NCBI GenBank assembly: GCA_030158675.1
Contig: JAOASL010000040.1
Location: 261,249-325,248 of the forward strand
Origin: Burkholderiaceae bacterium
GTDB taxonomy: Bacteria > Pseudomonadota > Gammaproteobacteria > Burkholderiales > Burkholderiaceae_D
Reading direction: 5' to 3'
Length of the DNA stretch: 64,000 bases
Both the position numbers and the translations under genes were made by a program. The notes under the pieces were generated by a model, which saw only the letters and a list, made by a program, of their open reading frames with translations, was not told the DNA's origin and did no database searches. Of this stretch, positions 8,471 through 16,526 are shown in pieces; position 1 is the stretch's first letter; every line of letters begins with the position of its first letter.

Positions 8471-10177
8471 TCAGTCCGGCAGTGCGAAGGTCCACAGCGA
8501 CGAGCCGGTCGGCACGTTTTTCAGGCGCTCATCGCCTGAATACAGTGCATACACGCCGCCGGTACCGGACGCCACGGTCACATACTGCTTGCCGTTCTTC
8601 TCCCAGGTAATCGGCATCGACACGATGCCCGAGCCGGTCTGGAACTGCCACAGCTTCTTGCCGGACTGGTCGTCATACGCAATGAACTCGCCCGTCATCG
8701 CGCCGGTGAACACCAGGCCGCCCTTGGTCGACATCACGCCGGCAAATTGCGGGATCGCCAGCGGCACGCGCCACTTCTCTTTGGCCGTCAGCGGATCCAT
8801 CGCCTTCAGATAACCGCGCGGCTGCTTCGCGTCATACGAAAAGCCGGTGAAATCCATGCCGATGTAAAACTGGCCGCGCTTCCAGTCCTGCTCGACCAGG
8901 CGATACGACATACCAAAGTTGAGCGTGTTGGCGAACACGGTGTTGGTCTCCGGGTTGTAGGCGACCGGGCTCCAGTTCTTGCCGCCCAGTGCCGACGGCC
9001 AGACCTCATCCGCCTTCTCCATCACCAGCGTCTTGCGGTGACGCGCAGTCATATCGCTGTCGATCGGACGGCCAGTCTTCAGGTCGATGCCCTTGGCCCA
9101 GTCCACACGGTCGACGAACTTGTTCGCCGAAATCAGCTGACCGTTGGTGCGGTCCACCACATACAGGAAGCCATTACGGTCCGCATGGATCAGCACCTTG
9201 CGCGGCTTGCCATCGACCTTGATCTCGGCCAGCACGTTCTCGTTCACGCCGTCGTAGTCATAAGCGTCGTTCGGCGACCACTGGTAGTGCCAGACGAGTT
9301 CGCCGGTCTTCGGGCGAATCGCCACAACCGAGGAAATATATTTGTTATCCATCGCGCCGCGGAACGCCGGGTTCCACGGACCACCGTTACCGGTACCCCA
9401 GTAGGTCAGGTCCAGCTCCGGATCATACGAACCGGTGATCCAGGTTGATCCGCCGCCGCGCTTGTAGGTCTCACCCGGCCAGGTATCGCCGCCCGGCTCG
9501 CCCGGCGCCGCCGTGGTGTAACGACGCCAGAGACGCTTGCCCGTCTTCAGGTCATGGCCGTCGACGAAGCCGCGGATGCCGTATTCACCCCCGGAGATAC
9601 CCGTGATCAGCACGCCATTGGCAATCACCGGCGCCACAGTCAGCGAATAGCCCTGCTTGTAGTCTTCAACGACGGTCTTCCACAGCTGCTTGCCGGTCTT
9701 CATGTCCAGCGCAATGATCGACGCATCGATCACGGTGCGGTAGATCACGCCTTCGTAGGCAGCGACACCGCGGTTGTGGTTACCGCAGCAGACAGCGTTG
9801 TACACGTCTTCCGGCAGGTCCAGCGGGGTCTTCCACAGTTGCTTGCCGGTGATCGCGTCCACAGCCAGCGTCGCATTCACGGTCGGCAGGTAGAGCACGC
9901 CGTCGACCAGCAACGGTTGCTGCGACTGCGGCTGATTCGAATCCAGACTCAGGTTCCAGACCGGCACCATCTTCTTGACGTTATTCCGGTTGATCTGATT
10001 CAGCGTCGAGAAACGCTGCTGACCATAACCCATGCCGTAGGTGGTGACGTTGCCGGTGGTCTTCGCATCGTTCACCAGATCGGCCGCCGTCGGGCCCATC
10101 GCGCTTGCCGGCGCGGACATTGTCGCTGCCAGCGACGTAACCAGGGCGAGCCCCAGTGCCTTGTTCCTCATTTTCAT
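8471..10177 (-). CDS. PQQ-dependent alcohol dehydrogenase with lanthanide-type metal signature
   Basis: A 568-residue periplasmic quinoprotein with a signal peptide cleaved near residue 26 (ASA-MG). It is an eight-bladed propeller protein with repeated TGK-LW tryptophan-docking motifs. Active-site residues are visible: adjacent C130-C131 (AVCCGNHNRG), metal ligand E198 (GGEYGIRGF), PQQ-stacking W246, N264 (GTGNGGPWNP), catalytic D307, and D309 in the segment YDYDG. The extra Asp two residues after the catalytic one is the hallmark of lanthanide-dependent XoxF, ExaF and PedH enzymes; calcium enzymes have Ala, Ser or Thr there. The substrate is probably a primary alcohol but cannot be fixed. 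There is no fused cytochrome domain. A GGGAGA ribosome-binding site precedes the ATG. No pqq biosynthesis genes are in the window. Confidence 0.9.
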   Translation of the reverse strand: MKMRNKALGLALVTSLAATMSAPASAMGPTAADLVNDAKTTGNVTTYGMGYGQQRFSTLNQINRNNVKKMVPVWNLSLDSNQPQSQQPLLVDGVLYLPTVNATLAVDAITGKQLWKTPLDLPEDVYNAVCCGNHNRGVAAYEGVIYRTVIDASIIALDMKTGKQLWKTVVEDYKQGYSLTVAPVIANGVLITGISGGEYGIRGFVDGHDLKTGKRLWRRYTTAAPGEPGGDTWPGETYKRGGGSTWITGSYDPELDLTYWGTGNGGPWNPAFRGAMDNKYISSVVAIRPKTGELVWHYQWSPNDAYDYDGVNENVLAEIKVDGKPRKVLIHADRNGFLYVVDRTNGQLISANKFVDRVDWAKGIDLKTGRPIDSDMTARHRKTLVMEKADEVWPSALGGKNWSPVAYNPETNTVFANTLNFGMSYRLVEQDWKRGQFYIGMDFTGFSYDAKQPRGYLKAMDPLTAKEKWRVPLAIPQFAGVMSTKGGLVFTGAMTGEFIAYDDQSGKKLWQFQTGSGIVSMPITWEKNGKQYVTVASGTGGVYALYSGDERLKNVPTGSSLWTFALPD

Positions 10178-10441
10178 TTCTTTGTCTCCCTATGTTTCTT
10201 CTTTAAGTCCGGTTCGACATGTCATCGGCCCGACCTTCACGCTCATCGACCGCTGCGGGGGCAAACATCCGATCAGCGAAATGATTGTACATAAGCTTTT
10301 CCAAAAATAAATGCGCGGCAGCATCGGAAAGAACGAAAAATTACTTCCGTTCAAACGAGGAAAAGCAATGCTTTTAAGAAGAAAAATGAGCACCCTGGTG
10401 CACCGGGCGGACCGACCGCACACCGGCACGACAAGCGCCGC

Positions 10442-10753
10442 TCAGGAGATCAGCGCTTCGTCGGTACGGGTATCGTTTTCGGTGTCGACCCAGGTGATGA
10501 CGATCTTGTCGCCCGTCTTGCCGCCTTTGAAGCGGAAGGAGAAATAAGGATCGCGCGCGACCGATCCACCAAAATTCACATGCAGCACCTGCCGGCCATT
10601 GCAGGTGCCGCGCACGGTCTGAATGAAATGCGCCAGCACCAGTTTGCCGGCACTGTCCCACGTGAGCCGCGACAGCATCACATGCTTCATCAGGATACGG
10701 ACTTCGGTCCATTCGTCATTTTGTACTGCGCGTACGCGCATCGGCTCGCCCAT
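10442..10753 (-). CDS. soxZ: Sulfur-oxidation carrier subunit SoxZ
   Basis: A 103-residue immunoglobulin-like protein that pairs with SoxY. It has the family features VRILMKHVMLS near the start and FSFRFKGGKTGDKIVITWVDTEND near the end. It has no signal peptide and would be exported with SoxY. It lies 11 bases after soxY with a clear GAGGAGA ribosome-binding site. The gap to the next gene downstream (10178-10441) shows no strong terminator and must hold the dehydrogenase promoter. Confidence 0.93.
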   Translation of the reverse strand: MGEPMRVRAVQNDEWTEVRILMKHVMLSRLTWDSAGKLVLAHFIQTVRGTCNGRQVLHVNFGGSVARDPYFSFRFKGGKTGDKIVITWVDTENDTRTDEALIS

Positions 10754-10764
10754 GTCTTTTCTCC

Positions 10765-11304
10765 TCAGCCCAGGCAGCCACCGATCATCACGGTGATGTC
10801 GCGCAGCGTGTAATAAAACTTGCCCTTTGCGCGCGTCACCACGACCAGGTTCGAGCTTTTCGCCACCTTGATGCGCACGGAAAAGGAAGGGTCGGTATCT
10901 GGCAGCACATTAAAGCCGACACACACCGGGTAGGGATTCAGGTCAGCCAGCAGAGCGACGAAATCCGTGTCGGGAATATGGCATCGGACCGTGACCGGGA
11001 CGTTCGTGCCGTTCTCGGCCAGCTCGGGCGCATCGATCTCGATGTCGCCCGCCGCGGCCTCGACCAGTCCGGCCACCTTGCCACGCTCGGAACGCGTGAC
11101 GGTACGCACCTCGTTCGGCGTCGTCGTATCGCCCTTCATCGCACGCACGAAGGCTTCCAGGCTGCGCGCGCTATAGACCGCGCCGTTCCAGTCGGTACCC
11201 CAGGCCTGCGCACCGAACACCTCGGACGGCTTCAGCAAGCCGCTACCGAAGGCCAACGCCAGCCCAGCGGCGACGCGCATCGCGTCTCGCCTGTTCTTTT
11301 CCAA
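10765..11304 (-). CDS. soxY: Sulfur-oxidation carrier subunit SoxY
   Basis: A 179-residue protein that carries sulfur intermediates on a cysteine near its C-terminus. The start is TTG at 11304, supported by GGAGACAGG just upstream and because it restores a twin-arginine signal (NRRDAMRVAAGLALAFGSG). The C-terminus is IGGCLG, so the carrier cysteine (C177) is present but the usual GGCGG arm reads GGCLG. It works in the periplasm with SoxZ; intermediates on it are processed by SoxCD, encoded just upstream. Confidence 0.93.
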   Translation of the reverse strand: MEKNRRDAMRVAAGLALAFGSGLLKPSEVFGAQAWGTDWNGAVYSARSLEAFVRAMKGDTTTPNEVRTVTRSERGKVAGLVEAAAGDIEIDAPELAENGTNVPVTVRCHIPDTDFVALLADLNPYPVCVGFNVLPDTDPSFSVRIKVAKSSNLVVVTRAKGKFYYTLRDITVMIGGCLG

Positions 11305-11366
11305 TTCCTGTCTCCGTTACTTTGTGCGTCATTGTGCCACCGACGCCGCGCTATCGCCGGGAGGCG

Positions 11367-12107
11367 CTAAGGATGGCGTCCGGTGTCGATACCGCGAATC
11401 GCGCCATACGGGCGGTTCTGCTCGGCGAGGTTGCCATTGAGGCCATTCACCGTCGACGGCAGCACCACCATCGAGCCGAAGTTCACCGGACAATCGCTCA
11501 TGCATGCCTTGCTGAGCACGTCCGGCTTGCCGTCAACCCGCAGCATGCCATGCTCGGTCGTATTACCGCGGCGGTTGGGCATGCGCGCCTGCACGCCGGC
11601 GATGGTCTTGTCGCTGAGCGTGAAATCGGCCGGCACGATGTCGGCAAGGTTGAGCAGAAAGGCCGTCACCGCATACACGTCATCGACCTTCAGGCTCTTC
11701 GGCGCATCGAACGGCATGGCGCGGTGAATGTAATCCCACAGCGTCGAGACAGTCGACAGCTTCATCATCGTGGTCTTTGAATTCTCGCTGGCAGCGCTGA
11801 GGCCGGCCACGCGGCCTTGTTCGATGTCGGCGCGTGTGGTGCCGCCTATCAGCGGCGGAAACACCGCCGGTGACTCGGCGAACTCGCCATGGCAGGACGC
11901 GCAACGTGCGACCCAGATCTTTTCTCCCTGCGCGACGCTGCCCGCGCCTGGAGGCAAACCCTGAAAATCGGGCCGCACGTCGGTATCCCAGGCGGCGATC
12001 TCCGACGGCGTCGCCACGCGACCGATGCCGTCGAAACGTCCCGCATGCGCGGCCGGCCAGAGCACCAGCGCGATCAGAACAGCGAGCAGCTTACGAGACC
12101 TGGACAT
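11367..12107 (-). CDS. soxD: Sulfane dehydrogenase cytochrome subunit SoxD
   Basis: A 246-residue c-type cytochrome with a signal peptide (KLLAVLIALVLWPAAHA). The haem motif is C69-A-S-C-H73. No second CxxCH is present, so this is a monohaem SoxD, unlike the dihaem Paracoccus protein. The C-terminal part carries CMSDCP, with two cysteines of unknown role. The start at 12107 overlaps the end of soxC by 17 bases; a longer frame to 12215 lies inside soxC. It takes electrons from the molybdenum site of SoxC. Confidence 0.88.
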   Translation of the reverse strand: MSRSRKLLAVLIALVLWPAAHAGRFDGIGRVATPSEIAAWDTDVRPDFQGLPPGAGSVAQGEKIWVARCASCHGEFAESPAVFPPLIGGTTRADIEQGRVAGLSAASENSKTTMMKLSTVSTLWDYIHRAMPFDAPKSLKVDDVYAVTAFLLNLADIVPADFTLSDKTIAGVQARMPNRRGNTTEHGMLRVDGKPDVLSKACMSDCPVNFGSMVVLPSTVNGLNGNLAEQNRPYGAIRGIDTGRHP

Positions 12108-13449
12108 TCGCGATCTCCCCCGCCGCCGACACCTGCCACGACTGGATGGCATTGTTGTGATAGACCGAGCGCGTGCCGCGCACCTTGCGCAGCTCGGCGA
12201 GCTTCGGCTGCACATAGCCGGTCTCGTCGATCGCCCGCGCCTGCAGAATGTAGGGCTTGCCGTCCCACTCCCAGTCGATGTTGAAGCGCGTCAGGCATTT
12301 CGGCAGCACCGGTGATTCCAGTCGCGCAGTCTTCCAGTTGCGGCCTCCGTCGACCGACACGTCCACGCGAGCGACCTTGCCGCGTCCCGACCAGGCAAGG
12401 CCCGTGATGTTATAGAAGCCCTTCTGCAGCAGCCGCTGGCCGCCGGACGGCGACGTGATGACGGACTTGCACTCCTGGATGATCGCGTACTGCCGCTGCA
12501 GGCCGTCCGGCATCAGGTCGACATATTGCGTCGATTCTTCGCGCGTGGCATAAGGCGCATCGCCCACTTCGAGGCGGCGCAGCCATTTCACCCAGCACAC
12601 GCCCTGCACGCCCGGCACCACCAGCCGCAGCGGATAGCCATTCTCGGGCCGCAGCATCTCGCCGTTCATGCCCCAGGCCACCAGCACATCGTCGAGCGCG
12701 CGCTCGATCGGAATGCTGCGTGTCAGGCCGGCGCCATCGGCCCCTTCGGCCAGTATCCATGTCGCCTTGTCACGGTCGATGCCGCAATCTTCCAGCAGCA
12801 GCGACAGCGGCACGCCGGTGAACTCGCAGCACGACAGCATGCCGTGCGTGTACTGCACCGACGGCACCGCCGGGCTGGCCCAGTCCATCGCGCTGTTTGC
12901 ACCGCATTCAATGAAATGCATTCGCGACACTGACGGCAGCCGCATCAGATCGGCCATCGTGTACACCTTCGGCGATGCCACCAAACCATTGAGCATCAGC
13001 CGGTGCGCGGTCGGATCAATGTCGTGCCAGCCGGCGTGATGACGCTCAAAATGCAGTCCGCTCGGTGTAATGATGCCGAACAGGCCCTGCAGCGGAGTAA
13101 ATGAAATGCTGCTCTCGCGCTTGCGTGTCAGCCCCGGCGACTCGCGCCGCTGCAGGTTCGACTCATGCTGCGACGGTTGGCCATACGGCTGGTACACGAC
13201 GGGATGGCCGAGCCGGATCGACGGTGTCTGCGGCTGCAGGATCGCCATGTCGCCGTCCGGCGTCGGATGGTCGGACGCGGCCAGCGCGCTGCCGGCCGCC
13301 AGCGCGGCGGACGCCGCAGCGAAGCTCTGGCGCAGGAAGCCGCGGCGCGCCGCATTCAGTCCGTGCGCACCAATCTCTGCGGCGAGCGCGTCAGAAATAT
13401 AATTTTCGGGGGCCGGCTGCAGCCGGCCGACGCTGCGTCGCGACGGCAT
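12091..13449 (-). CDS. soxC: Sulfane dehydrogenase molybdenum subunit SoxC
   Basis: A 452-residue member of the sulfite-oxidase family. A twin-arginine motif (ARRGFLRQSFAAASAAL, R35-R36) is preceded by about 30 residues. The molybdenum-binding domain carries the ligand cysteine C182 in HFIECGANSAM. The C-terminal dimerisation domain carries WSGRGKVARVDVSVDGGRNWKTARL. With SoxD it oxidises the sulfane sulfur bound to SoxY. It sits 9 bases after the adhesin-E-like gene and overlaps soxD. Confidence 0.93.
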   Translation of the reverse strand: MPSRRSVGRLQPAPENYISDALAAEIGAHGLNAARRGFLRQSFAAASAALAAGSALAASDHPTPDGDMAILQPQTPSIRLGHPVVYQPYGQPSQHESNLQRRESPGLTRKRESSISFTPLQGLFGIITPSGLHFERHHAGWHDIDPTAHRLMLNGLVASPKVYTMADLMRLPSVSRMHFIECGANSAMDWASPAVPSVQYTHGMLSCCEFTGVPLSLLLEDCGIDRDKATWILAEGADGAGLTRSIPIERALDDVLVAWGMNGEMLRPENGYPLRLVVPGVQGVCWVKWLRRLEVGDAPYATREESTQYVDLMPDGLQRQYAIIQECKSVITSPSGGQRLLQKGFYNITGLAWSGRGKVARVDVSVDGGRNWKTARLESPVLPKCLTRFNIDWEWDGKPYILQARAIDETGYVQPKLAELRKVRGTRSVYHNNAIQSWQVSAAGEIANVQVS

Positions 13450-13458
13450 CGCCAGTCC

Positions 13459-13854
13459 TTACTTCGCGTCGCAGGTCGCGTGCAGCAGCGTCTCGTCGAT
13501 GCTGCCAGTCTCGGGCCGGGTCCACGGCCACGGTCCGTGATTCCAGTAGATCACAATGCCCTCGCCCATCGGCTCCCTGTGCCAGGAGCGGATCAGATCG
13601 CGCACCATGCCTTTGTCGCAGTCATACTCGTTGCGGAACTTGATCGACTTGTAGGCCTTGCCATCGCGGTCCTGCGGCCGCGCGTAATCGGCGACATGCC
13701 ACAGCTGCACCATACCGGGCCCGGACTTCGCGGCCGTGCTAGGGTCGACATACAGGGCGTAGTCAGTCGCGCTCGAATCCACGCGCGACCAGCCTGCGGC
13801 ATGTGCAGAACCAGTCAGCAGCAAAAGGGACAGCGACAGCAGGGTTTTCTTCAT
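13459..13854 (-). CDS. Surface-adhesin-E-like secreted protein
   Basis: A 131-residue protein with a signal peptide (MKKTLLSLSLLLLTGSAHA). The mature part resembles the adhesin-E type: DYALYVDPSTAAKSGPGMVQLWHVADYARPQ followed by SIKFRNEYDCDKGMVRDL. It has two cysteines that could pair. It is the first gene of the run leading into soxC, only 9 bases before soxC. The start is ATG 13854; the longer frame to 14091 has an unlikely N-terminus. Its role in sulfur oxidation is unknown. Confidence 0.7.
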   Translation of the reverse strand: MKKTLLSLSLLLLTGSAHAAGWSRVDSSATDYALYVDPSTAAKSGPGMVQLWHVADYARPQDRDGKAYKSIKFRNEYDCDKGMVRDLIRSWHREPMGEGIVIYWNHGPWPWTRPETGSIDETLLHATCDAK

Positions 13855-14023
13855 CGGGGAACGTCTCCTGGAATTGGGCTTCGCAAGTCGGTCAATCGTG
13901 TCGGCCGAAGTATAGCAGCGCGAAATTTTACGAGTAGAATCGCAGCAGACGTCGCGGCTAGCGAATGTCGCACTCCCGATTTCCCGATAACCCGCTTGCA
14001 GACCCGACTGCAGGAGACAGCAG

Positions 14024-14359
14024 ATGCCCACCAGAATAACAATGATCGCCGCGCTGTTCGCGGCCCTGACGATGCTTGCGGCGAGCGCCACACAGGCGGC
14101 CGGCGCCGATGAAGCACAAAAACTTTACACACGCAGCGTCGCTGCCACCTGCGCGAACTGCCATGGCACCGACGGCCGTGCGCAAGATGACGCGACCGTG
14201 CCCGGTCTGGTCGGCTTGAGCGCCGACCACATCGTGACGCAGATGGACGCATTCCGCAAAGGCGAACGCTCGGCGACGATCATGCATCAGATCGCCAAAG
14301 GCTTCAGCGAAGAACAAACCCGACAGCTGGCCGACTACTTCGCCAGCCAGCAGCCCTGA
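14024..14359 (+). CDS. Cytochrome c subunit of sulfide dehydrogenase (SoxE/FccA type)
   Basis: A 111-residue monohaem cytochrome with a signal peptide ending near TQA and the haem motif C43-A-N-C-H47. The pattern GTDGRAQDDATVPGLVGLSADHIVTQMDAFRKGERSAT...MHQIAKGFSEEQTRQLADYFA is that of the small cytochrome partner of flavocytochrome c sulfide dehydrogenase; M at MHQ is a probable axial ligand. It is 11 bases before the flavoprotein gene and divergent from the soxCDYZ run. Confidence 0.88.
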   Translation: MPTRITMIAALFAALTMLAASATQAAGADEAQKLYTRSVAATCANCHGTDGRAQDDATVPGLVGLSADHIVTQMDAFRKGERSATIMHQIAKGFSEEQTRQLADYFASQQP

Positions 14360-14370
14360 CGGAGACAATA

Positions 14371-15639
14371 ATGGATCGCAGAACATTTCTGCAGGCCGGC
14401 GCCACATTGGCGCTGGCCGGCGGCAGCTTTTCCGCGCACGCGGCGCGCAACGCAAAAGTGGTGGTGATCGGCGGCGGCTACGGTGGCGCGACCGCTGCCA
14501 AGTACATCCGTCTGCTGTCGAACCAGCAGATCGATGTCACGCTCGTCGAGCCGGACAAGCAGTTCATCTCCTGCCCGTTGTCGAATCTGGTGGTCGGCGG
14601 CAGCCGTCAGCTGGACGAGATCAGCCGGCCGTACGCCACGCTGACGCGCAACCATGGCATCACGGTCGCGCACGACTATGCCAGTGCGATCGACCCGGTC
14701 GCGAAAACCGTCCAGCTGGCCGGCGGCACCACGCTGAAATATGACAAGCTGGTGCTGTCGCCCGGCATCGACTTCAACTTCGCCAGCATCGAGGGCATGG
14801 CCGCAGCGCACCACAACGGCAAGATCCTGCACGCCTGGAAGGCCGGCGCCGAGACGCTCGCGCTGCGCCGGCAACTCGAGGACATGCCGGACGGCGGCGT
14901 GTACGCGATCACGATCCCCGAAGCGCCATTCCGCTGCCCGCCCGGCCCGTATGAGCGCGCCTGCCAGGTCGCCTGGTACTTCAAGCATTTCAAGCCGAAG
15001 AGTAAGGTGTTGATACTGGACGCAAACCAGGATGTCGTGTCCAAACCGGCGCTGTTCAAGAAAGCCTGGGCAGACCGCTATCCGGGCATCGTCGAATATC
15101 GCAGCCAGCACAAGGCGATCGCGGTATCGGCGGACGAAGGCCTGGTGAAGTTTGATGTGCAGAGCGATGTGAAGGCCGATGTGATCAATGCGCTGCCGTC
15201 GATGCGGGCCAACAAGATCGCGGTGCAGACCGGACTGGCGAACATGGCGAACAACCGTTGGTGCGGCGTCAATTACCGTACCTTCGAATCAGTGGCGGCC
15301 AAGGACATTTTCATCATCGGCGATGCGATCCAGGCCGCGCAACTGATGCCCAAGAGCGGGCACATGGCGAATAACCATGCGAAGGTCGCAGCCGCGGCAA
15401 TCGTCGCACAGTTGAGCGGGATCGAACCGAACCCGCAACCGATGCTGACTAACACCTGCTACAGTTTCATCGACGACCGCAACGTGGTGCATGTCGCAAG
15501 CGTGCATGAATTCGTGACGAACGAGCAGACCTTCAAGGTCGTGCAGGGCGCCGGTGGCCTGAGCCCGGAACCAACCGAGCTGGAAGGCAGCTACGCGAAC
15601 ACCTGGGCCCGTACCATCTGGGCCGACATGCTCGAGTAA
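14371..15639 (+). CDS. Flavocytochrome c sulfide dehydrogenase flavoprotein (SoxF/FccB type)
   Basis: A 422-residue FAD protein that oxidises sulfide and passes electrons to the cytochrome subunit encoded just upstream. A twin-arginine signal (DRRTFLQAGATLALAGG) opens the protein. The FAD dinucleotide-binding motif is VVIGGGYGGATAAKYI (residues 31-46). C68 in FISCPLSNLV matches the position of the FAD-linked cysteine of the family, and a later cysteine lies in APFRCPPGPYERA. The C-terminal part (YSFIDDRNVVHVASVHEF) is the family's binding domain. It is the last gene before a strong hairpin. Confidence 0.9.
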   Translation: MDRRTFLQAGATLALAGGSFSAHAARNAKVVVIGGGYGGATAAKYIRLLSNQQIDVTLVEPDKQFISCPLSNLVVGGSRQLDEISRPYATLTRNHGITVAHDYASAIDPVAKTVQLAGGTTLKYDKLVLSPGIDFNFASIEGMAAAHHNGKILHAWKAGAETLALRRQLEDMPDGGVYAITIPEAPFRCPPGPYERACQVAWYFKHFKPKSKVLILDANQDVVSKPALFKKAWADRYPGIVEYRSQHKAIAVSADEGLVKFDVQSDVKADVINALPSMRANKIAVQTGLANMANNRWCGVNYRTFESVAAKDIFIIGDAIQAAQLMPKSGHMANNHAKVAAAAIVAQLSGIEPNPQPMLTNTCYSFIDDRNVVHVASVHEFVTNEQTFKVVQGAGGLSPEPTELEGSYANTWARTIWADMLE

Positions 15640-15660
15640 TTCAAGCCGCAGGAGACGCCG

Positions 15661-15694
15661 CGTGATCCGGCAGTCGCAAGACTGCCGGATCACG
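15661..15694 (+). terminator. Strong perfect hairpin after the sulfide dehydrogenase operon
   Basis: Perfect 15-bp arms (15661-15675 and 15680-15694) enclose a GCAA tetraloop. The stem begins 21 bases past the stop. No T run follows, so it may act as a stabilising hairpin or a Rho-assisted terminator. Confidence 0.6.
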
Positions 15695-15738
15695 CCTCCT
15701 GCACGAAGCATCAACCCGCTGGCAACGAGGTATCGCAA

Positions 15739-16380
15739 ATGAGCAAGCGCAGCAGTGACCCCGCGATTGACTGGTACTTCGACTTCATTTCCCCCTACGC
15801 CTATCTGCAATGGCAGCGGCTGCGCCGCGAAGCGCCCGGCCTCACACTGCGCGCGCGTCCCGTGCTGTTCGCCGGTCTGCTGGCGCACTGGGAAAACAAG
15901 GGCCCGGTAGAGATACCGCCGAAGCGCGCGTGGACGTATGAGCATTGCCTGTGGGTCGCGCGGCGACACGACATACCGATGCGGCTGCCTTCGGCTCACC
16001 CGTTCAATCCGCTGCCGCTGCTGCGGCTGGCCATCGCGCTGGGCGCCACCGACGATGTGGTCGACCGCCTGTTTGCCTATGTGTGGCGCGACGGCCGGCT
16101 GCCGAATGACGAAGGCGCCTGGCAAGACCTGCTCGACGAACTCCTGGTCGAGCCGGCGGATATCCATGCTGATGCGATCAAGCAGGAACTGCATGCGAAC
16201 TGCGAACAGGCAATTGCCGCCGGCGTGTTCGGCGTACCGACCGCGGTTGTCAACGGCCAGCTGTTCTGGGGCGTCGACGCGACCGACATGCTGCTCGCCT
16301 TCGTCGCCGGCGATCCTTTTTTCGGCTCGGATGTCTGGCGGCGGGCAGCGACACTGCCGGCCGCCCAGCAGCGTCGCTGA
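15739..16380 (+). CDS. 2-hydroxychromene-2-carboxylate isomerase family protein
   Basis: A 213-residue cytoplasmic DsbA-fold (kappa-GST-like) protein. It opens with WYFDFISPYAYLQWQRL, with the conserved Ser in DFISPYAY, and carries GVFGVPTAVVNGQLFWGVD, the cis-Pro loop and following strand of the family. Such enzymes use glutathione as cofactor in aromatic breakdown, but many members have unknown substrates. No aromatic catabolic genes lie beside it. An inverted repeat at 16412-16453 follows. Confidence 0.82.
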   Translation: MSKRSSDPAIDWYFDFISPYAYLQWQRLRREAPGLTLRARPVLFAGLLAHWENKGPVEIPPKRAWTYEHCLWVARRHDIPMRLPSAHPFNPLPLLRLAIALGATDDVVDRLFAYVWRDGRLPNDEGAWQDLLDELLVEPADIHADAIKQELHANCEQAIAAGVFGVPTAVVNGQLFWGVDATDMLLAFVAGDPFFGSDVWRRAATLPAAQQRR

Positions 16381-16411
16381 GCCTGTGGCTGCCCGGCTGC
16401 TGCGCTGATCT

Positions 16412-16453
16412 TGCTCAAGCCGGCAAAACCGAACTGAATCAACGGCTTGAGCA
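16412..16453. terminator. Bidirectional hairpin between convergent genes
   Basis: 11-bp perfect arms, TGCTCAAGCCG (16412-16422) and CGGCTTGAGCA (16443-16453), with a 20-base loop. It lies between the isomerase gene (+) and the chemoreceptor gene (-). No clear T run was seen. Confidence 0.45.
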
Positions 16454-16526
16454 GTTACTCCCGGACTAATCCACAGGCTTGTCCAGACAAACTGTGGATA
16501 TCTCCAGCGCCGGAACACCCGGGAAA

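Noticed and set aside
14335-16518. Two minus-strand frames of 258 and 409 codons
   Set aside because: Both are antisense to the sulfide dehydrogenase flavoprotein and isomerase genes and have no recognisable motifs.
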